Assembly: GCA_028822945.1 (NCBI GenBank) | Contig: JAPKCN010000022.1 | Coordinates: 1-14,817, forward strand | Direction of reading: 5' to 3' | Length of the DNA stretch: 14,817 bases | From: Porticoccaceae bacterium | GTDB taxonomy: Bacteria > Pseudomonadota > Gammaproteobacteria > Pseudomonadales > Porticoccaceae | In this document: piece after piece, positions 14,309 through 14,817 of the stretch | Layout of the letters: every line of letters starts with the position of its first letter | Position numbering within the stretch: position 1 is the stretch's first letter | Translations under genes and position numbers: made by a program | Notes under the pieces: model-generated | The model's input: the letters and a program-made list of their open reading frames with translations, nothing else | Databases searched by the model: none | Told to the model about the DNA's origin: nothing

Positions 14309-14817
14309 ATCAACTCACTGTCAGTCACAATCATATTAAGTTTTATATCCCAAGGTTGTGCAGCGATCTCTCGGCATTCTTGGCAGTCGTGGGCGAGTCC
14401 TACTAGCACTGGGCCTCCGGCTTTTGCGGTTGGCACACCGGCGAGCATCCTATCGTAGTAGCCACCGCCCATGCCGAGTCGATTACCGCTTCGGTCAAAA
14501 CCTACCAATGGCAGTAAAATCACTGCCATACTAGATGCGGGTTCGCTCCGAGAGCGACCCATTGCGGGTTCTGGAATGCCAAAACAATTAGCCACTAGCG
14601 GGGTCTGGCTGCCGATCTCGGCGAATGTCATAGTCTTTGAGTAATCTTGCGCTAAACGCGGTAAAAACCATAGCTTAGAGCTGTCTGAACAGCGCTCGCG
14701 CAGGATATTTGGGTCGAGTTCACCGTCACTTTTCCAGTAATATGCTACGCGCTGCGCCGTTCGAAAAAAATCCTCTTGCAACAGTCGATGGGCAACTCTT
14801 TGGGCAGCTATCTGCTG
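14290..14817 (-). CDS. fau: 5-formyltetrahydrofolate cyclo-ligase, 5' end outside window
   Basis: This enzyme (YgfA/Fau in E. coli) uses ATP to convert 5-formyltetrahydrofolate to 5,10-methenyltetrahydrofolate, returning a stored folate to one-carbon metabolism. The frame is open to the window edge, giving 175 residues; full-length relatives have about 180-200, so only a short N-terminus is missing. A TTG at 14781 is not a plausible start, since family-like sequence (AQRVAHRLLQEDFF) continues upstream of it. Motifs are VAYYWKSDGELDP near the N-terminus, ILLPLVGFDRSGNRLGMGGG followed by YYDRML (nucleotide and folate site), and a final WDIKLNMIVTD. It ends 19 nt inside pyk. In many gammaproteobacteria this gene lies beside ssrS (6S RNA) and zapA, which may lie just beyond the right edge. 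Confidence 0.94.
   Translation of the reverse strand, partial: QQIAAQRVAHRLLQEDFFRTAQRVAYYWKSDGELDPNILRERCSDSSKLWFLPRLAQDYSKTMTFAEIGSQTPLVANCFGIPEPAMGRSRSEPASSMAVILLPLVGFDRSGNRLGMGGGYYDRMLAGVPTAKAGGPVLVGLAHDCQECREIAAQPWDIKLNMIVTDSELICVRPR

Noticed and set aside
14779..14781. TTG start for the folate cyclo-ligase
   Set aside because: Family-like residues continue in frame upstream to the window edge, so the gene is cut by the edge rather than starting here.

Overview
The window is a compact stretch of chromosomal housekeeping genes from a gammaproteobacterium. The evidence is the gene order aroQ-accB-accC-prmA-dusB-fis-purH, a short Fis protein in the usual dusB-fis pair, a full-length three-domain DsbD, and a DUF2333 gene beside the divergent rpiA/ilvA pair. 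This order most resembles the Pseudomonadales/Cellvibrionales side of the class; that placement is an inference from gene order and protein similarity recalled by eye. Base composition looks moderate (near 50% GC). No insertion sequence, phage gene, CRISPR array, tRNA or rRNA was recognised.

Layout. (1) 1-426, plus strand: the 3' part of a class I photolyase gene, entering from the left edge and converging on purH. (2) 6648 down to 481, minus strand: seven closely packed genes, aroQ (shikimate pathway), accB and accC (biotin carrier and biotin carboxylase of acetyl-CoA carboxylase), prmA (ribosomal protein L11 methylation), dusB (tRNA dihydrouridine), fis (nucleoid/growth-phase regulator) and purH (last two steps of IMP synthesis). 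Gaps are 1 to 26 nt, apart from 118 nt between prmA and the dusB start region. (3) 6649-6934: an AT-rich spacer with two perfect palindromes and a larger imperfect inverted repeat. (4) 8647 down to 6935, minus strand: dsbD, whose start codon is uncertain. (5) 8648-9016: a 369-nt spacer between divergent genes. (6) 9017-10515, plus strand: a periplasmic PCu(A)C copper-binding protein translationally coupled to a membrane-anchored DUF2333 protein. (7) rpiA (minus) and ilvA (plus), divergent from a 149-nt promoter region. (8) pyk and a 5-formyltetrahydrofolate cyclo-ligase gene (minus, cut by the right edge), overlapping by 19 nt; pyk and ilvA converge on one shared CTAG that supplies both stop codons.

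Functional picture. The seven-gene cluster joins fatty-acid precursor supply, aromatic precursor supply, translation-apparatus modification and purine synthesis behind one probable promoter upstream of aroQ, with a possible second one before dusB; this is growth-linked biosynthesis. dsbD and the PCu(A)C gene are both envelope genes tied in other bacteria to thiol and copper handling for cytochrome oxidases, so their adjacency may be functional. The rest is central carbon, isoleucine and one-carbon metabolism.

I found no convincing undescribed multi-gene system. The items most worth a second look are a 13-base G/C homopolymer inside the ATP-binding loop of accC, a dsbD gene whose good ribosome binding site sits before an ATC codon rather than a normal start, and the structured spacer between dsbD and aroQ.
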